Shown piece after piece: positions 38,101 through 45,534 of a DNA stretch of 64,000 bases (positions within the stretch are counted from its first letter, which is position 1; every line of letters starts with the position of its first letter). The notes under the pieces are model-generated. The model did not search any database. It saw only the letters and a program-made list of their open reading frames with translations, and was not told where the DNA came from. The stretch is taken from contig NZ_JAANOU010000001.1 in NCBI RefSeq assembly GCF_011758765.1, forward strand, positions 434,001 through 498,000. The letters run 5' to 3'. The position numbers were made by a program, and so were the translations under genes. Origin of the DNA: Amycolatopsis viridis. Its GTDB lineage: Bacteria; Actinomycetota; Actinomycetes; Mycobacteriales; Pseudonocardiaceae.

Positions 38101-38495
38101 GTGTCTACCGCCCCGCGCGCCGTGTTCACCGCTCGGGCGGTGTGTTGGCCGCCTCGGGCGCCGTGTTGGCCGCTCGGGCGCCGCGTTGGCCGCTCCGCGC
38201 GCAGTGTTGGCCGTTCCGGCCGGCGTGTCCGCTGTTCCGGGCCGCGTGTTGGCCGTTCCGGACAGCGTGTTGGCTGCCCTGGGCGTGGTGTTGGCTTCGC
38301 CGGGCGGGGTGTTTGCCGTTCCGAGCGGCGTGTTTGCCGGCCCGGGCCGTGTTTGCCGTTCCGGTCCGCGTGTTTGCCAGCCCGCGCGTCGTGTTTGCCG
38401 GCCCGCGCGTCGTGTTGGCTGCTCCGCGCGCCGTGTTTGCCGCTCCGGGCGCGGTGTTTGCCGTTACGGGCGGGGTGTTGGCCGGGGCGTCGCAT
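38101..38495. repeat. Direct-repeat array, 19 units with a 21-bp period (iteron-like)
   Basis: Nineteen adjoining units start at 38101, 38122, 38142, 38163, 38183, 38204 and then roughly every 21 bases to 38475. All but three of the complete units are exactly 21 bp; the exceptions are two of 20 and one of 19. The first nine bases are conserved (GTGTTTGCC or GTGTTGGCC, occasionally ending T), while the rest varies around NTCCGGGCGSC. The early units favour GTGTTGGCC and the later ones GTGTTTGCC. The 19/20-bp units shift the reading frame, so a coding role is unlikely. The 270 bases after the array hold no recognisable feature. Confidence 0.9.
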
Positions 38496-38766
38496 CGGCG
38501 GGTGCCGAGCTCGGATCGGTCGCCGGCCCGGGCCGCGCCTCACCCCACCGCGAGTGGCAGGCCGGTGAGTGCGGCTCTCGCCACAGCCGAGAAGCGTTAG
38601 CCGCGCCGGTTGTCGTCATCGACACAGGGACACCGCCCGCAGCCGCGGGTACCGTTGGGCGGCGCCCGGGCCCGACCGCCCGGCCCGCCCGGCTCTGACG
38701 GGCCGGAAGCACGTCCCACTGCCGGGACCCGATCGGGACCACCCCGGCTCCTCGGAAGGAACTCCC

Positions 38767-40008
38767 TTGCGGCGAAAACTGCCGCCGATGATCCGCGCGC
38801 TCGGAAACCACAACTACCGCCTGTGGGCGGCCGCCGATCTCGTGTCGGTGACCGGCACGTGGATGCAGGTCCTCGGTCTGAACTGGGTGGTGCTGGCGCG
38901 CACCGGCTCGGCGACTTCGGTCGGGCTGTCGGTGGTGCTGTCCACCGTCCCGGCCCTGCTCGTCGGGCCGTGGGCGGGCGCGCTCGCCGACCGCTTCCCG
39001 CCGCGGCGGATCATCCTCGCCGGCCAGACCACGCACCTGGTCATCGCGCTGCTGCTGGGCATCATGGTGTGGCGGGACATGCCGCTGGCCACGGTCTTCG
39101 GCCTCACCGCGCTCGCCGGGCTGGTGGGCGCGTTCGAATCGCCCGCGCTGGGCCGGTTCGCCGGGCAGGTGGTGCCCCGCCGCGACCTGGGCAACGCTCT
39201 CGCGCTCGGTTCGATCGTCAACTCCGCGGGCCGCGTTCTCGGCATGAGCCTCGCCGGCGTGCTCGCCGCCGCGGTCGGCAACGCCCTGCTCTTCGTGCTC
39301 AACGCGGCCAGTTTCGTGGCCGTGATCGTCACGGTCCTGGTCATCCGCACACGTGAGTTGCACCCGCTCGCGGTCGCCCGGCCGGAGCGTGCCGGGGTGC
39401 GCGCGGGCCTGGCCTACGTGCGCGGCAGCCATCGTCTGGTCGTGTTGTTCACCCTCGGGTTCGTGCTGTCCGGTCTCGGCCGCAACTACCAGGTCACCAT
39501 GGCCGCGATGGCCGACGGCCCACTGCACGCCGGGGCTGCCGGCTACGGCCTGCTCTCCGCCGTCTTCGCGGTCGGCACCGTGATCGGGGGCGTCGTCGCG
39601 GCGCGGGTCCGGGAGCTCACCCTGCCGCTGCTGCTCGGCACCGCCGCGGTGACCAGCGTCCTGCAGGCGGTCAGCGGGTTCCTGCCCGGCATGCTGGGGT
39701 TCGGCGCCGTGATCCTGCCCATCGCCACCGGGGCGGTCCTCATCGACACCGCGAAGAGCACGCGCCTGCAGCTCGACTCGGCGGAGGACATGCGCGGCCG
39801 GGTGCTCGCGATCGACGGGGCCGTCGCGGCAGCCGCGGGCGCCACCGGCGCGCCGCTGCTCGGCTGGATGTGCGAGCGGTTCGGTGCCGGTCACGCGCTG
39901 CTGGTCGCGGGTGTGGTCACGCTGGTGGCCACCGCCGTGGCGACCCTCGCGGTGCAGCGAGCGCGCCGCCGCGCCGTCGAACCGGTGCTCGTGGCGTCAG
40001 CGGCGTGA
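38767..40008 (+). CDS. MFS transporter (EntS-like exporter)
   Basis: I chose the TTG at 38767, six bases after GGAAGGA, giving 413 residues. Twelve hydrophobic helices are visible. The loop 2-3 motif is GALADRFPPRRI, and the N-terminus ALGNHNYRLWAAADLVSVTGTWMQ is typical of the enterobactin-exporter-like MFS_3 group. The substrate is unknown. The 3' end overlaps the convergent transporter gene by 12 bp. Confidence 0.9.
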   Translation: MRRKLPPMIRALGNHNYRLWAAADLVSVTGTWMQVLGLNWVVLARTGSATSVGLSVVLSTVPALLVGPWAGALADRFPPRRIILAGQTTHLVIALLLGIMVWRDMPLATVFGLTALAGLVGAFESPALGRFAGQVVPRRDLGNALALGSIVNSAGRVLGMSLAGVLAAAVGNALLFVLNAASFVAVIVTVLVIRTRELHPLAVARPERAGVRAGLAYVRGSHRLVVLFTLGFVLSGLGRNYQVTMAAMADGPLHAGAAGYGLLSAVFAVGTVIGGVVAARVRELTLPLLLGTAAVTSVLQAVSGFLPGMLGFGAVILPIATGAVLIDTAKSTRLQLDSAEDMRGRVLAIDGAVAAAAGATGAPLLGWMCERFGAGHALLVAGVVTLVATAVATLAVQRARRRAVEPVLVASAA

Positions 40009-41367
40009 GGCGGACATCTCCTCGGCGCTGATGATCGGCGCCGAGCCGGCCAGCGGACGTCCCGCCGACTCGCGGGTGCAGAAGATGCAGACCGCGCCGA
40101 TGATCCCGGCCGCGATCAGGTAGTAGGCGGGCCAGTTCAGGTCGCCGGTGGCGGCCACCAGTGCCCCCATCACGGTCGACGTGGTGCCGCCGAACAGCGA
40201 CACGGAGATGTTGAACGCGATCGACAGCGCCCCGGCCCGGATGCGGGTGGGGAACATCGCGGGCAGCGTCGAGGGCAGCGTGCTGGAAAAGCACACCAGC
40301 GTCAGTCCCATGATCGCGAGGCCGGCGAACGTCGCCACGCCACCGCCCGCGCGGAGCAGCAGCACCGACGGCAAGGACAGCACGACCAGCCCGATGCACC
40401 CGGCCAGCACGACCGGGCGCCGCCCGAACCGGTCGGACAGCCGGCCCAGCACGGTCACCACGAACATCAACAGGACCAGCACCACGATCTGGAGCACCTG
40501 CGCGGCGGTCTCCCCGACGCCGTCGTGTCCGTGACCGGGCAGCGTGTCGGTCAGGTAGGTCGGCATGTAGCTGGTGAGCATGTAGTTCGTCACGTTCCAG
40601 GCGAGCACCAGTCCGGCGCACAGCAGCATCGCCGGCCAGTAGCGGGCGAAGATGGTGCGGAACTCGTCCCGTGCGGTCCCGCGCTGTTTGCCCTCGCCGG
40701 CGACGAAGTTCGCGAACGCGGGTGTCTCCTCCAGGCGCAGCCGGAGGTAGAGGCCGACCATGCCGATCGGCAGCGCGATCAGGAACGGGATCCGCCAGCC
40801 CCAGCTGAGCAGCTGCGCCGGGGTGAGCACCGCGGTCAGCACGGTCGCGATGGTGGCGCCCAGCGCGTAGCCGGTGAGCGTGCCGAACTCCAGCCAGCTG
40901 CCGAGGAACCCGCGGCGGCGGTCCGGCGCGTACTCGGCGATGAAGGTCATCGCGCTGCCGTACTCGCCGCCGGTCGACACACCCTGCAGCAGCCGGGCGA
41001 GGAGGACCAGCAGCGGCGCGGCGATGCCGATGGTCGAGTACCCGGGCACGACGCCGATCGCGAAGGTGCCCACGGCCATCAGGATGACGGTGAGCGACAG
41101 CACGCTTTTGCGGCCGATGCGGTCGGACAGCGGACCGAACAGCAGCCCGCCGAACGGCCGGATCAGGAACGACACCGCGAACAACCCGAACGTGGCGATC
41201 GTCGCGACCGGGCCGCTCAGGTCGGTGAAGAACACCTTGCTGATCGTGGTGGTCAGGTAGCCGTAGACGCCGAAGTCGTACCACTCGGTGATGTTGCCGA
41301 TCGCCGCGGCGCCGACCGCCCGTTTGACGACTGCCCGATCCGCAACGTTGACGTCTGGGTCTTGCAC
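39997..41367 (-). CDS. MFS transporter, metabolite:H+ symporter (MHS/ProP-like) family
   Basis: About 456 residues from GTG 41367 (an ATG at 41415 is also possible; no strong ribosome site marks either). The MHS family start AIGNITEWYDFGVYGYL is followed by FGPLSDRIGRKSVL (loop 2-3), RLLQGVSTGGEYGSA and LRLEETPAF. Relatives import proline/betaine, citrate, ketoglutarate or shikimate; no linked catabolic gene identifies the substrate. Confidence 0.92.
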   Translation of the reverse strand: MQDPDVNVADRAVVKRAVGAAAIGNITEWYDFGVYGYLTTTISKVFFTDLSGPVATIATFGLFAVSFLIRPFGGLLFGPLSDRIGRKSVLSLTVILMAVGTFAIGVVPGYSTIGIAAPLLVLLARLLQGVSTGGEYGSAMTFIAEYAPDRRRGFLGSWLEFGTLTGYALGATIATVLTAVLTPAQLLSWGWRIPFLIALPIGMVGLYLRLRLEETPAFANFVAGEGKQRGTARDEFRTIFARYWPAMLLCAGLVLAWNVTNYMLTSYMPTYLTDTLPGHGHDGVGETAAQVLQIVVLVLLMFVVTVLGRLSDRFGRRPVVLAGCIGLVVLSLPSVLLLRAGGGVATFAGLAIMGLTLVCFSSTLPSTLPAMFPTRIRAGALSIAFNISVSLFGGTTSTVMGALVAATGDLNWPAYYLIAAGIIGAVCIFCTRESAGRPLAGSAPIISAEEMSASRR

Positions 41368-41549
41368 CGTCGGCGCGTACCCAGCGGCGGGGCGGGAAAA
41401 ACCAGCCGGCCGCATGGGTCGCGCCACAGCAGCCACGGCTCGAGTTCACCCGACCGCGCTACCCGGCGGCCGGTCGCACCCGGATTGACCTGCGCTGATC
41501 GCGGGTATCCGCCGGAGCGGACCAGTCAGCGGCGACCAGGGGCGGCAGC

Positions 41550-41813
41550 ATGTTGAGCCGGAACGAGCAGCAGCAGCTGAGGACGATCGAGCAGTGGTTC
41601 GAGATCACCGATCCCGAGCTGACCAGATCACTGCGCGACGGGCGGCTCCGTAATCTGGGCCTGCCGCGACGGCTTCTGTGCCTCGCGCTGATGGTGCTCG
41701 GCGGGGCGTTGATCGGGGTGGGCGCAGTGGCCGCGAACGTTTTCCTGCTGTTCGCCGGCATCGTCGGTCTGACTCTGGGGGTGTGCCTGCGGATCGGGGC
41801 GATCCGGCCGTGA
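41550..41813 (+). CDS. DUF3040 family membrane protein
   Basis: An 87-residue protein: LSRNEQQQLRTIEQWFEITDPELTRSL is the DUF3040 N-terminal helix, then two membrane helices. Function unknown; common and often multicopy in actinobacteria. A second copy is at 50796-51080. Confidence 0.88.
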   Translation: MLSRNEQQQLRTIEQWFEITDPELTRSLRDGRLRNLGLPRRLLCLALMVLGGALIGVGAVAANVFLLFAGIVGLTLGVCLRIGAIRP

Positions 41814-41843
41814 CGGCGGGGCGGGCACCGGCCCGCCCCGCCG
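41814..41843. terminator. Bidirectional terminator between DUF3040 and DUF305 genes
   Basis: A perfect 13-bp stem (41814-41826 with 41831-41843) with a 4-base loop starts right after the DUF3040 stop and ends 7 bases before the convergent DUF305 stop. Confidence 0.85.
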
Positions 41844-41850
41844 CGTGCGG

Positions 41851-42378
41851 TCAGCCGAGGACCGCTCGCATCTCGGTGATCTCGGCTTGCTGGGTCTCGG
41901 TGATGCGCTGGGCCAGTGCCTTGGCCTCGCCGTTGACGCCCTGTGCCAGCTCGGTCCGCGCCATCTCGACCGCACCCTCGTGGTGTTCGGTCATCATCCG
42001 GAGGAACTCCTGGTCGAACGCGGTGCCGGTGGCGTGCTCGAGCATGGCCGTCCCGTCGCCACCCGTGTCACCCGGCATCGAGTGGCCGGTCGGCGCGGCC
42101 GGTGCGCCCCAGCGGGTGAGCCAGCCCCGCATCTGCTGGATCTCCGGGTCCTGTGCTCGCTGGACGCGGCCCGCGAGGTCGAGCACCCGCGGGTCGGCGG
42201 CGCGGCCCGGTGCCAGCTTCGCCATCTCCACGGCACCCTCGTGGTGGGGGATCATCATCGACACGAACTCGACGTCGGCCTGGTTGTGATCGGGCTGCTG
42301 GGCGGGTTCGGCGGACTGCCCGGTGCAGGCCGTGAGGAGTGCGGCGGTCAGCAGGAGACCGCCCAGGATCTTGCGCAT
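41851..42378 (-). CDS. DUF305 family lipoprotein
   Basis: A 175-residue protein from the ATG at 42378. The lipoprotein signal MRKILGGLLLTAALLTAC places it on the outer face of the membrane. Two copies of the DUF305 ferritin-like motif are present: FVSMMIPHHEGAVEMAKLA near residue 40 and FLRMMTEHHEGAVEMARTE near 125, with paired His and Met residues that could bind metal, probably copper. It probably forms a unit with the DUF6153 gene upstream on the same strand. Confidence 0.93.
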   Translation of the reverse strand: MRKILGGLLLTAALLTACTGQSAEPAQQPDHNQADVEFVSMMIPHHEGAVEMAKLAPGRAADPRVLDLAGRVQRAQDPEIQQMRGWLTRWGAPAAPTGHSMPGDTGGDGTAMLEHATGTAFDQEFLRMMTEHHEGAVEMARTELAQGVNGEAKALAQRITETQQAEITEMRAVLG

Positions 42379-42433
42379 GGGAAAAGAGACCTTTCGTGTG
42401 TTTGCTGTTGCGAATTCGGCGGGCGGGCGCCGA

Positions 42434-42781
42434 TCACAGCCGCAGCACACACGTGTGGTCGAGCATGGCGCGCCCGGAGGGACGGTCCGGCGCGCGCGAG
42501 CGGGGACGCCCGGCGGGGCGGCGCGACGGTGGCGGGGTCCGGATGGCGCGCAACAGCATCCCGAGGCCGAGCACCACGCCGGCGAGCAGGACGGCGAGGC
42601 ACAGGTGCAGCACGTCGTGGGTCACGCCGTGATCCTGGTGACCGACGGGATGCCCGGAGTCCGCCATCACGCTCATGGCCGGGCTCTCGGGAGCGGCGGC
42701 ACCGGCGAAGTGGTGCATGCCGACCAGGCCCAGGGCGAGCAGGCACAACAGCACCACGCGTCGCCAGCCGGTCACCGCCAC
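42434..42781 (-). CDS. DUF6153-like small His-rich exported protein
   Basis: About 115 residues (GTG 42781 or 42775). One N-terminal hydrophobic helix, a His-rich stretch (MHHFAG, GHPVGHQDHGVTHDVLH), a second hydrophobic segment and a basic tail ending CVLRL. This resembles DUF6153 proteins, which recur beside DUF305 genes. The His clusters suggest metal binding outside the cell. Family assignment is from memory of the pattern. Confidence 0.6.
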   Translation of the reverse strand: MAVTGWRRVVLLCLLALGLVGMHHFAGAAAPESPAMSVMADSGHPVGHQDHGVTHDVLHLCLAVLLAGVVLGLGMLLRAIRTPPPSRRPAGRPRSRAPDRPSGRAMLDHTCVLRL

Positions 42782-42785
42782 GGGG

Positions 42786-42935
42786 TCAGGATATCGGCAT
42801 CGGCGGACCCGGTGGCGGCATCGGTGGCTCCGGCGGTGTGGGTGGTGGCGGCGGTTCGGGTGGCGTGGGCGGCACCGGTTCGGGACCCGGCCCGGGCGGG
42901 ATCGGCTCGGGACCGGGAGGTTCGGGATGGACCAT
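42786..42935 (-). CDS. 49-residue proline-rich miniprotein
   Basis: The ATG at 42935 follows a perfect GAGGAGG ribosome site. More than half of the 49 residues are Pro, in PPxP and GPEP units (HPEPPGPEPIPPGPGPEPVP at the start, PMPPPGPPMPIS at the end). No signal peptide or Cys. Translation would need elongation factor P. It directly precedes the DUF6153-like gene (stop 42786, next start 42781). Confidence 0.6.
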   Translation of the reverse strand: MVHPEPPGPEPIPPGPGPEPVPPTPPEPPPPPTPPEPPMPPPGPPMPIS

Positions 42936-43010
42936 GGTGTCCTCCTCGGTCGGCTGTGGCCGTTCCGGAATACTCCTGCCGTGCGCGGGCGAACGCCTAG
43001 ACTCGACCTC

Positions 43011-43289
43011 ATGCGGCGACACCGGCCGGTAGTCGAGGTGCCCGACGTGGTGGGTCTGGGTGCCGGCGACGCGTGCGCCATCGTGCGCCGCGCCGGGCTG
43101 GTGCCGGCGGGTCCGGAGGGGATGCCGGCGCCTGAGGACGGTGTGGTCGTCGCGCAGGCGCCGATCGGCACCGCCGGTGCCGAGGAGGGTGCGACGGTCG
43201 TCCTCATCACCCAGCACGGGCGCCACCCCGCGGACGACCCGATCACCCCGCCGCCGACCGAAGAGGCCGACACCCTCCAGCCCGCCTGA
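43011..43289 (+). CDS. PASTA-domain small protein
   Basis: A 92-residue protein with one PASTA domain: VEVPDVVGLGAGDACAIVRRAGLVP at the start and GTAGAEEGATVVLIT at the end. It has no membrane helix or signal peptide, unlike PknB-type PASTA proteins. Free single PASTA proteins are common in this order; the role is unknown. It is divergent from the proline-rich gene. Confidence 0.82.
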   Translation: MRRHRPVVEVPDVVGLGAGDACAIVRRAGLVPAGPEGMPAPEDGVVVAQAPIGTAGAEEGATVVLITQHGRHPADDPITPPPTEEADTLQPA

Positions 43290-43609
43290 TCCGGACCGTC
43301 CACACCTGACTGTCCGTATCGGACGCCCTCGCCGATCACTCGACAGAGTGACACGGGGAACTTTTCCTGTGGGTGATTCCCAACCTTTGACACTGGTTTG
43401 ACGCCCTCTGGGCCAAACGGGAGCATTCCGCTCCATGTTGATCAGTCACACGCTGACAGTGCGGCTGTTTGTCGACCTGCTGCGGCAGTCCAGCGCCCTG
43501 TGTCCACACGGCGCCCGTAGCTGACCCGAGCTTCCCCTTTCGGCATTCCGGGGGAGAACTGTGCCCATTTCCGGGCACGCGTTTTCATGGGAACGAACAT
43601 GGAGAAGGC
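43290..43609 (+). other. Intergenic leader of the secreted beta-propeller gene
   Basis: No gene is seen in these 320 bases. A TTGACA hexamer at 43387-43392 and TTGACG at 43398-43403 could be -35 boxes, but no convincing -10 follows at 16-18 bases. The long 5' region suggests regulated expression of the downstream secreted-protein gene. Confidence 0.4.
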
Positions 43610-45445
43610 ATGCGCCTGAAATCGCCAGGATGGCGAAAACTGTTGACCGGCACGGCGGCGGTCGCGATCGCCGCCGGTGCCGTGACCTACACGGGCACGA
43701 GCAGTGCCTACGCGGACGTGCAGGTCGTCACCGACGCGAAGACCGCCGCGGACGGCAAGCAGTACTGGGTGGAGAACCACCTCGTCGGCGGAGACCTCGC
43801 GAAAATCCGCAGTGAGGGTGCGCAGCGCAAGGAATGGCTGCTCGTCTGGGCCGGTGACGAGAACATCGCGGACACGGCCGTCAAGGACGTCAAGAACCTG
43901 CCGGGCACCCTCGGCGGCGGCCTGAACAAGGCCAAGAACGCCCTGCCCGGCCCGGACTTCCTCGCCGTCATCGACGCCACCAAGGGCTCGCCGACGTACG
44001 GCAAGGTCGTCAACACCGCCACCGTCGGCCCGCTCGTCGAGAACGAGCCGCACCACATGCAGTACGTGTGGCACAAGGGCGACACCATCTACGCCGGCGC
44101 CCTGTTCGCCGCGGCGACGTACGCCTTCGACGTGAGCGCGTTGCCGCAGCTCAAGCTCAAGGGCGTCAGCCTGCCGACGCAGACGCTCGGCGGTTCCGTG
44201 CCGGACGCCTACTGGGTGCTCAAGGACGGCACCGCGTACGGCACGTACATGGGTGGCCCGGTCGCACCCGGCCCGTACACCTACGCCAACGGTCAGACCG
44301 TGGTCGGCAACGGGTTCGCCGGCAGCCCCGGTGAGGTCGTGCGCTTCGACCAGAACGCGCGGGTGCTGTCGCAGACGTCGGCGGCGACCCCACAGGGCGA
44401 CAACGCGAAGCTGTGCGAGAACCTGCCGACGCTGAGCCAGCCGACCTGCGCCAACCCGCACGGCATCCAGGCGCGCGAGGACCTGAACACGCTGGTCACC
44501 AGCGACTACGCGGAACCGCGCAACATCATCCTGGACCCGGTCAAGCAGCCGTCGCCGTACCTGCGCCGGCCCACCATCCGGACCTGGGACATCTCCGACC
44601 GCAACAACCCGAAGCTCAAGGCGGTGTCGTACCTGCCGGACGGCCCGCGGGCCAAGGACTACGACCCGCTGTACGCGGAGAGCCGCGCGGCCATGGAGGC
44701 CACGGTGACCAACCTGCCCGGCCACAAGGGCGCGTTCGCCGAGACCATGCAGGGCGGTTCGGTGTTCTACACGCCGGACATCACCAAGCCGCAGCCCCAC
44801 TGGTACCAGGTGTGGGACGACGGCGCGTCGAACCGGGCGCTGGGCAACAACGACAGCATCGGCGCCAGCTCCAACGGCGGCTGGATCCAGACCAGCCCGG
44901 ACGACCGCTTCCTCTACCGCGCCATCCAGGGCCGGCAGAAGGGGACCCTCGGCCCGGACGACCCCGGTACCACCGGTGGCGTCTACGTGCTGAACATCGA
45001 GAACCTGCTCGCGCAGGGCCCGGACTGGGCCGGTCCCGGCATCCAGACCAAGGAGCAGGCGCGCAGCGGCGCGGACAACGGCGTGCTGCCCACGCTCGCG
45101 GGTGCCGCGCCGATCAACCCGGGCACCCCGGGCGCCGGCCCGCACTGGGGCGCGTTCGACAACTTCGTGCTGGGCGGCGACGGTTTCTACCACGAGACCA
45201 GCTCGCCGGACCGGGTCGCGGTGTCGAACTACTTCGTGGCACGGTCCGGTTTGGACGGTGACCACAAGGTCAACATCGTGAACCTGTCGCGGGACGGCAA
45301 GGCCACGGTGGACCAGGACTTCCGTGACGAGTTCACCGGAGCGGTGGGCATCAACTTCAACCGGAAGTCGTGGCCGCACGGCGAATTCGGCAACGCCAAA
45401 CCCCACTCGGAACTGTTCGTCGTCGCTGACGCGGACGTGAAGTGA
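43610..45445 (+). CDS. Secreted SBP56/methanethiol-oxidase-like beta-propeller protein
   Basis: The ATG at 43610 follows GGAGAAGG; 611 residues. A Sec signal peptide ends at about SSAYA (residue ~34). The mature protein resembles selenium-binding-protein-56 relatives: PDFLAVIDATKGSPTYGKVV, the His pair in ENEPHHMQYVWHKGD, ANPHGIQ, RTWDISDRNNPKL and SPDDRFLY align in order with SELENBP1-type propellers. Bacterial relatives include the periplasmic methanethiol oxidase MtoX. The Cys and His ligands of true MtoX cannot be verified here, so the enzyme role is inference. Confidence 0.6.
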   Translation: MRLKSPGWRKLLTGTAAVAIAAGAVTYTGTSSAYADVQVVTDAKTAADGKQYWVENHLVGGDLAKIRSEGAQRKEWLLVWAGDENIADTAVKDVKNLPGTLGGGLNKAKNALPGPDFLAVIDATKGSPTYGKVVNTATVGPLVENEPHHMQYVWHKGDTIYAGALFAAATYAFDVSALPQLKLKGVSLPTQTLGGSVPDAYWVLKDGTAYGTYMGGPVAPGPYTYANGQTVVGNGFAGSPGEVVRFDQNARVLSQTSAATPQGDNAKLCENLPTLSQPTCANPHGIQAREDLNTLVTSDYAEPRNIILDPVKQPSPYLRRPTIRTWDISDRNNPKLKAVSYLPDGPRAKDYDPLYAESRAAMEATVTNLPGHKGAFAETMQGGSVFYTPDITKPQPHWYQVWDDGASNRALGNNDSIGASSNGGWIQTSPDDRFLYRAIQGRQKGTLGPDDPGTTGGVYVLNIENLLAQGPDWAGPGIQTKEQARSGADNGVLPTLAGAAPINPGTPGAGPHWGAFDNFVLGGDGFYHETSSPDRVAVSNYFVARSGLDGDHKVNIVNLSRDGKATVDQDFRDEFTGAVGINFNRKSWPHGEFGNAKPHSELFVVADADVK

Positions 45446-45534
45446 GCACCGCCGTGCGTGGCCGGGCGGACCCGGCCGCGCACGGCCCGGCGCGCATCCC
45501 TGTCGAACACCCCTAGCGCTGGAAGAGGTACCTC

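Noticed and set aside
38101-38495. Possible CRISPR array
   Set aside because: Units are contiguous and 21 bp long with no unique spacers, and there are no cas genes in the window.
38001-38543. Open frame on the minus strand through the 21-bp repeats, encoding a heptad-like GKHxARx repeat protein
   Set aside because: Units of 19 and 20 bp shift the repeat into other residue patterns mid-array, no ribosome site precedes a start, and all frames are open simply because the DNA is very GC-rich.
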